From contig BAXV01000031.1 of NCBI GenBank assembly GCA_001310715.1, positions 1 through 43,835 of the forward strand: 43,835 bases of DNA. The letters run 5' to 3'. Of the stretch, positions 39,154 to 43,835 are shown piece by piece. Numbering within the stretch: the first letter of the stretch is position 1; every line of letters begins with the position of its first letter. Both the position numbers and the translations under genes were made by a program. The DNA is from Pseudovibrio sp. JCM 19062 (GTDB taxonomy: Bacteria; Pseudomonadota; Alphaproteobacteria; Rhizobiales; Stappiaceae). The notes below the pieces were generated by a model. The model was not told the origin of the DNA. It made no database searches and saw nothing but the letters and a program-made list of their open reading frames with translations.

Positions 39154-39414
39154 GATTTCTCCAGTGTTCAGACCTCCCTGCCCGTGCATAAGGGAATGGT
39201 CCTTCCAATTTTTTTTGGGCGACCTTAGCCGCTCTTGACGCTATTGCAAGTATTGATTGGGAAATTTGCGCCGGATTGCACCCGCTTCGCGCCTTGCTCT
39301 CCCCTGCTCAATGGGCTAGGAGACTTGCAACAGCATGCTTCCCTTGGCGTGTTCTGAGACTGACTACGGGAAGCTCTTGCAACAACCCTTTTATTTCATG
39401 GATGAGACGGCCTC
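39154..39414. promoter_or_regulatory. Divergent promoter region, GT2 operon / hisS
   Basis: These 261 bases contain no gene that I can support. They include TTGACG near 39234 and two related segments, TTGCAACAGCATGCTTCCC and GGGAAGCTCTTGCAACAA, whose GCTTCCC/GGGAAGC arms could form a hairpin about 60 bases before hisS. Confidence 0.35.
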
Positions 39415-40933
39415 ATGGCAAAAAAGAAAAGTGCCAAGCTCAAAGCTCGTTTACCACGCGGATTTGTGGATCGCGGACCAGCTGAACTGCAGGCAATGGA
39501 GCAGATGCTCTCCGTTATCAAGCAGACCTATGAGCTTTATGGCTTTGAGCCCGTGGAAACTCCAATGTTCGAGTACACTGATGCGCTTGGCAAATTTTTG
39601 CCAGATCAGGACCGTCCGAACGCTGGCGTGTTTTCGCTACAAGATGATGACGAGCAATGGATGAGCTTGCGGTATGACCTGACCGCGCCCCTCGCCCGTC
39701 ATGTGGCCGAGAATTTTGAAAGCCTGCCAAAGCCTTACCGCAGCTACCGTGCTGGTTATGTGTTCCGCAACGAGAAGCCTGGACCAGGCCGTTTCCGCCA
39801 GTTCATGCAGTTCGATGCAGATACGATTGGGGCACCTTCTGTTTCTGCCGATGCTGAAATCTGCATGATGGCTCGGACACCATGGAACGCCTTGGTATCT
39901 CTCGCGGTGACTATGTGATCCGCGTGAACAACCGCAAGGTGCTGGATGGTGTGATGGAAGTGATCGGCCTTGCCGGTGACGAACACGCTGAAACGCGCCT
40001 GACTGTACTCCGTGCAGTCGATAAGTTGGATCGTCTCGGCACCGAAGGCGTTAAACTGCTTCTTGGCGAAGGCCGCAAGGATGTTTCCGGCGACTTTACC
40101 AAGGGTGCTGGCCTTGGTGATGCTGAAGCAGAAAAGGTGTTGGCCTTTGTGGAAGCTGGTGCTGAGACCACAGACCAGACCATTGAGAACCTTCGCGGTT
40201 TGGTTGCAGATAGCCAAACCGGCACCGAGGGCGTTGAAGAGCTGGCGACCATGGGCAAGCTGTTTGATGCAGCTGGCTACACCGATGGCCGTGTGCTGAT
40301 CGACCCATCTGTTGTGCGCGGATTGGAATACTACACCGGCCCGGTTTATGAAGCAGAACTGACCTTTGAAGTGAAAGACGAAAAAGGTCGCCCAGTGCGC
40401 TTTGGCTCTGTCGGTGGTGGTGGCCGGTATGACGGTCTTGTGTCGCGCTTCATGAGCCAGCCTGTGCCTTCTACCGGCTTTTCCGTTGGTGTTTCCCGCC
40501 TGATGGCGGCGCTGACCACGCTTGGTAAACTGGGTCAGGACGAGATTGCCGGTCCTGTTGTGGTTTGTGTAATGGACAAGGATATAGATTCTATTTCACA
40601 TTATCAGGCTATGGTTCAGGAACTGCGCACTGCTGGTATCCGTGCAGAAATGTATCAGGGTAACCCGAAGCAGTTTGGCAAGCAGTTGCAGTACGCAGAC
40701 CGACGCAACTCACCATGTGCCATTATTCAAGGCTCTCAGGAGCGTGAAGAAGGCGAAGTACAGATTAAAGATCTCATTGAAGGCAAACGCCTTTCTGCCG
40801 AGATTGAAGATAATAAAACCTGGCGTGAGAGCGTCCTGCACAGTTCGCTGTGAAGCGGGGCGATCTTGTAGCTGAAGTCAAAAAGCTTCTGGCCGCTCAG
40901 GATGACGATCGCAAGAACCAAAGCGAGAACTAA
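39415..40933 (+). CDS. hisS: Histidyl-tRNA synthetase HisS, two frameshifts
   Basis: HisRS charges tRNA-His. The corrected protein has about 506 residues. Class II motifs are present: motif 1 around [15 protein letters not shown], motif 2 [19 protein letters not shown], and motif 3 [13 protein letters not shown] with [10 protein letters not shown]. The start [19 protein letters not shown] is canonical for the alphaproteobacterial form, which has an insertion between motifs 2 and 3. Bases are missing near 39872 (GG read as G, after EICMM) and near 40831 (CC read as C, before [19 protein letters not shown]). It ends with TAA at 40931-40933, and hisZ starts one base later. Confidence 0.95.
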
Positions 40934-40934
40934 T

Positions 40935-42052
40935 ATGACCTTGGGGGATAACCGCAGTTTGGCGTTGAGCAGCTCTTTCGGAATGCGGGTTATGAAGAGG
41001 CGACCCCGCCAATCTTGCAGCCAGCCGATATTTTTCTGGATCTGGCTGGCGAAGACCTACGGCGGCGCCTTTTCCTGACCACTGGAGAAGACGGGCAAGA
41101 GCTTTGCTTGCGTCCTGACTTTACCATTCCGATTGCCCGACATTATCTGGAGACAGGTGACGCGGGTCGCACTGCGGCGTTCTCTTATGTTGGACAAGTG
41201 TTCCGCCATCGCCCCGGACAGCTGGGTGAAACCATGCAGGCCGGTGTTGAATCCATTGGCCGCACGGATGAGGAACAGGCGGATGCGGATATGCTGGCGC
41301 TTGCTCTTGAGGCGTGTTCCAGCCTTGGCCTTGCTCCCCACGCATTCGTGTGGGGGATGAGGGCCTGTTCACTGCCGTTCTGCAAGCGCTTGAAATTCCA
41401 ACGGTTTGGCAGCGTCGTCTGCGGGATGTATTCGGCGAGCGGGCTCGATGGATCAGGTTATCGGGCGCATGGGCGGGTCTGACGCCCAGCCAGATGCGAA
41501 GCTTGGCTTCCTTGCTGCACTTGAGGGCCGTGATCCTGAAGCGGCTGTGGCTGCTGTTGAGGATATCCTGTCCCTTGCCGGTATCTCTGCTGTAGGCGGG
41601 CGTACGGCTCACGAGATTGCGGAGCGCTTTATGGAGCAGGCTGCGCTTTCTGCCGGGTCTGGCATCGACAAGGATGTGATTGGTCGGCTTACCGAGTATC
41701 TGAACGTGTCTGGTCCTCCGCCTGCAAAAGCGGTTGAGACTTTGCACGGCTTTGCCAAGGAAACCGGCCTTGATCTGGATGCCTCCATTGAGCGTCTTGC
41801 CAAGCGCACTGACCTGATGGCGGAGCGTGGCATTGACATTTCAACGCTGGAGTACTCCGGTGATTTTGGTCGCCGTCTTGATTACTACACCGACTTTGTC
41901 TTTGAAATTCATCATGAATCCAGTGCACATCTGGGACAGGTGATCGGTGGTGGCCGCTATAACAAGCTGGTGGAACGCTTGGTGCGCCCAATAGCGTTCC
42001 CGCTGTTGGCTTTACAATCTGGCTGGACCGCGCTTTTGAGGGAGCAAGCTGA
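40935..42052 (+). CDS. hisZ: ATP phosphoribosyltransferase regulatory subunit HisZ, four frameshifts
   Basis: HisZ is a HisRS paralogue that forms an octamer with the short HisG and provides its allosteric control. The corrected protein has about 373 residues. It keeps the class II fold ([55 protein letters not shown]) but not the tRNA-binding parts. ATG 40935 lies one base past the hisS stop. Single bases are missing near 40952 (CCC read as CC), 41348 (before RVGDEGLF), 41449 (before MDQVIGRM) and 41970 ([12 protein letters not shown]). The corrected C terminus [10 protein letters not shown] ends in TGA at 42050-42052, overlapping the hisG ATG. Among the most error-hit genes here. Confidence 0.93.
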
Positions 42053-43017
42053 TGAGCTCTAATCTTATTCTTGCTATTCCTTCCAAGGGTCGCTTGCAGG
42101 AGATGACCCATGCGTTCTTTGCGCGTGCTGGTTTGAAGGTTAAGCGTCCAGGTGGTGATCGTAACTACCGCGGTACGTTGAAGGGCGTGGACGGCGTTGA
42201 GATCGCCTTCCTGTCTGCTTCTGAGATCGCCCGTGAGATTGCAGCCGGTACGGTTCACTTCGGCATTACCGGAACGGATCTGGTCAACGAGAACATCGAC
42301 CGCCCGGAGGAAAAGACGCATATCATCACCGCTCTTGGCTTTGGCCATGCAAATGTTGTGATTGCGGTTCCTACAGCGTGGATTGATGTGACCACCATGG
42401 CTGATCTTGCTGATGTTGCTTCTGATTTTCGGGCGCGGCATGGTCGCCGTCTGCGCATTGCAACCAAGTATGTGAACCATACACGGCAGTTTTTTGCAGC
42501 AAAAGGCATTGCGGATTACCGTATTGTTGAAAGCGCTGGCGCGACTGAGGGTGCCCCTGCTGCTGGTTCTGCGGAACTGGTGGTGGACATCACCTCAACC
42601 GGTTCTACGCTGAAGGCCAACAACCTGAAAATCCCTGAGGATGGCGTAATCGCCCGCTCTCAAGCCCACCTTGTGGCGTCTACGACAGCCAATTGGGATG
42701 AGAAAGCCTTGCAGGCAGCACGCCTGATGCTGGACCGCATCACTGCGCAAGATAACGCGCATAACTTCAAGGAAATGCGGACTGTGGTTGCAGATCCTGC
42801 CAGTGTGCTGGAGAAGGTTTCAGCGCTTGGGTGTGTCGCCCCGTTTGGCGTGGAGGGCTCCTCGCTGGTGCTGCACTGCCCTGCTTCCAAGGTTCCCGAA
42901 TGTGCGGATAAGTTGCGCGCCGAAGGGGCACAAATGGTCACGGTCACACCGCTGGACTACGTATTCCACACCGCAAACCCCCTGTTTGAGCCTATGGCCG
43001 CAAAAGTCGCCAAGTAA
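42052..43017 (+). CDS. hisG: ATP phosphoribosyltransferase catalytic subunit HisG (short form)
   Basis: HisG condenses ATP with PRPP, the first step of histidine synthesis. The 321-residue protein is uninterrupted. It has the substrate-binding start [19 protein letters not shown], then [14 protein letters not shown] and the PRPP motif [18 protein letters not shown]. It is a HisG_S type that depends on HisZ, with the extended C-terminal part seen in alphaproteobacteria rather than the regulatory ACT domain. The ATG overlaps the hisZ TGA by one base (TGATG), which indicates translational coupling. A strong terminator follows. Confidence 0.95.
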   Translation: MSSNLILAIPSKGRLQEMTHAFFARAGLKVKRPGGDRNYRGTLKGVDGVEIAFLSASEIAREIAAGTVHFGITGTDLVNENIDRPEEKTHIITALGFGHANVVIAVPTAWIDVTTMADLADVASDFRARHGRRLRIATKYVNHTRQFFAAKGIADYRIVESAGATEGAPAAGSAELVVDITSTGSTLKANNLKIPEDGVIARSQAHLVASTTANWDEKALQAARLMLDRITAQDNAHNFKEMRTVVADPASVLEKVSALGCVAPFGVEGSSLVLHCPASKVPECADKLRAEGAQMVTVTPLDYVFHTANPLFEPMAAKVAK

Positions 43018-43043
43018 GACCTAAGATACTGATAAAAATAACG

Positions 43044-43074
43044 AAACGCACTCCACTCCAGAGTGCGTTTTTTT
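43044..43074 (+). terminator. Rho-independent terminator after hisG
   Basis: AAACGCACTC and GAGTGCGTTT form a perfect stem around CACTCCA, continued by four more T. Confidence 0.93.
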
Positions 43075-43077
43075 GTG

Positions 43078-43131
43078 CGTTGGTTTGCGTTATTTAGGTG
43101 ATTCTCTGCGTTGGTTTGGGGAACGGAAGAT
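43078..43131 (+). repeat. GCGTTNNTTT repeat cluster
   Basis: GCGTTGGTTT occurs at about 43078 and 43108, with GCGTTATTTA between them. The second copy extends into GCGTTGGTTTGGGGAA, matching the reverse complement of the 17-mer at 935-951 with one mismatch. Confidence 0.5.
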
Positions 43132-43409
43132 TTTCAGTCTGAGACCGCAGATCTCGTCCACGGATAGCTGATCAAAGCGCATATAGCCTCAACGGGGAAC
43201 ATAGCTTCCCTTCTCTGCAGTCTTGAAGCTTAAAGGCAGTCTGATCTCCAACTATCAAGTCTACGTGGATGTCACTCCGCTGAAAAATCAACGAAGCACC
43301 CCTGAGATCTTCCAATTCCTGTCACTCGAGAACATGAACTACTCTTACCTCTCCCAATCTATGGAATTTGAAAACATACCCCTTTAGGGACCACAAGATA
43401 GGCGGTTCG
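43132..43409. other. Intergenic region without a supported gene
   Basis: The 278 bases between the GCGTT repeats and the acyltransferase start show no open frame with an RBS. They should hold the acyltransferase promoter, which I could not place; a weak AGGCGG lies before ATG 43410. Confidence 0.3.
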
Positions 43410-43835
43410 ATGGTGCGAGCATCTCAGGCAGGTTTTCGTTCAGACATTGAAGGGATGAGAGGCGTTGCAGTACTTGCTGTACTCCTCTTCCATTTCAGGC
43501 TGCTTGGCGTCGAAGGCGGCTTTGTCGGGGTCGATATCTTTTTTTTGTTCTTTCCGGCTACCTGATGACACACATTGTTTTGTCAGAACGGTTTGTCTGC
43601 TCACCAGGAGGGGTGTTTGCATTTTATAGAAAACGTTTCTGGCGGATCGCCCCTGCCTACTATGTGACCTTGATTGTCACCATGCTCACTATCTTTATTA
43701 CTGGCTGGACCCATGGATTGCCTGAGCTCTTTGGGAATTTTGTTCCAGCTTCGTTTTTTTGCCTATAACATCACCGCCCCTCACGGCCCGGGATATTTCG
43801 CGACTACAGCCAATTTCAAACCATTTCTGCATACC
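43410..43835 (+). CDS. Acyltransferase 3 (OafA/OatA-like), 3' truncated by the window, two frameshifts
   Basis: This is the N-terminal part of a membrane O-acyltransferase of the acyltransferase 3 family, which typically O-acetylates surface polysaccharide sugars. The first helix region reads FRSDIEGMRGVAVLAVLLFHF, followed by GGFVGVDIFFVLSGYLMTHIV and FYRKRFWRIAPAYYVTLIVT, both diagnostic. The catalytic His of the family lies in the first of these segments (FHF). ATG 43410 starts a short cytoplasmic N terminus. A T is missing near 43548 (T9 read as T8, or two extra), and one extra T near 43754 (T6 read as T7). The frame runs on to the end of the window (NITAPHGPGYFATTANFKPF). Confidence 0.88.

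Overview
The window reads as a chromosomal core segment of an alphaproteobacterium of the Hyphomicrobiales/Rhodobacterales type. The Omp2-like porin, the hisS-hisZ-hisG order, the rluB tail-rsmD junction, the ileS-lspA-lipoprotein-M16-M16 run and the CCGAAAACCGG intergenic repeat all fit this group. Moderate GC, the gene content and the overall feel suggest a marine member close to Pseudovibrio (Stappiaceae). That genus assignment is inference; no rRNA or tRNA lies in the window to confirm it.

Layout. 1-5000: the repetitive tail of an RluB-like pseudouridine synthase, rsmD, a long leader and a porin, then mutL on the minus strand. 5000-7500: a HAD hydrolase converging on cheZ-cheY. 7450-11340: a MaoC hydratase, ribF and two tandem EamA transporters. 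11500-19050: ileS, lspA, a DUF3035-like lipoprotein and a pair of M16 proteases. 19080-23080: a TipF-like degenerate EAL protein, a sigma-54 activator and an exported protein of unknown role. 23280-25510: the heat-shock groESL operon with a perfect CIRCE operator. 25550-32200: mixed accessory genes (DUF4268-like protein, SDR, sugar porter, GNAT, PH-like membrane protein, exported MsrA, PQQ-type dehydrogenase) and a convergent gap that looks like an RNA gene. 32500-35440: a hypothetical gene and a Crp/globin/thioesterase/globin cluster under a perfect TGTGA-N6-TCACA site. 35545-39153: a glycolipid-type operon (GT2-GtrA, GT39, ChbG/HpnK-like). 39415-43017: hisS-hisZ-hisG. 43410-end: a truncated acyltransferase 3.

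The most striking property of the raw sequence is about 40 single-base frameshifts in some 23 genes, roughly nine in ten of them a lost base in a short homopolymer. They hit ileS, hisS, hisZ, mutL and groEL as well as accessory genes, while every protein stays conserved on both sides of each break. I read them as sequencing or assembly error, not decay, so the broken genes are annotated as single full-length CDSs with the break positions noted.

No CRISPR array, prophage, insertion sequence or tRNA was seen. The most interesting biology is: (1) a group III truncated globin next to a paralogue in which the proximal haem His and another conserved His are both Tyr, in a Crp-linked cluster; (2) a ChbG/HpnK-like protein that has lost its metal ligands inside a glycosyltransferase operon; (3) a terminator-ended, structured, unassigned RNA-like region near 26840-27247; (4) a CheZ with two FliM-like CheY-binding motifs; (5) several dispersed or inverted repeats in regulatory gaps.
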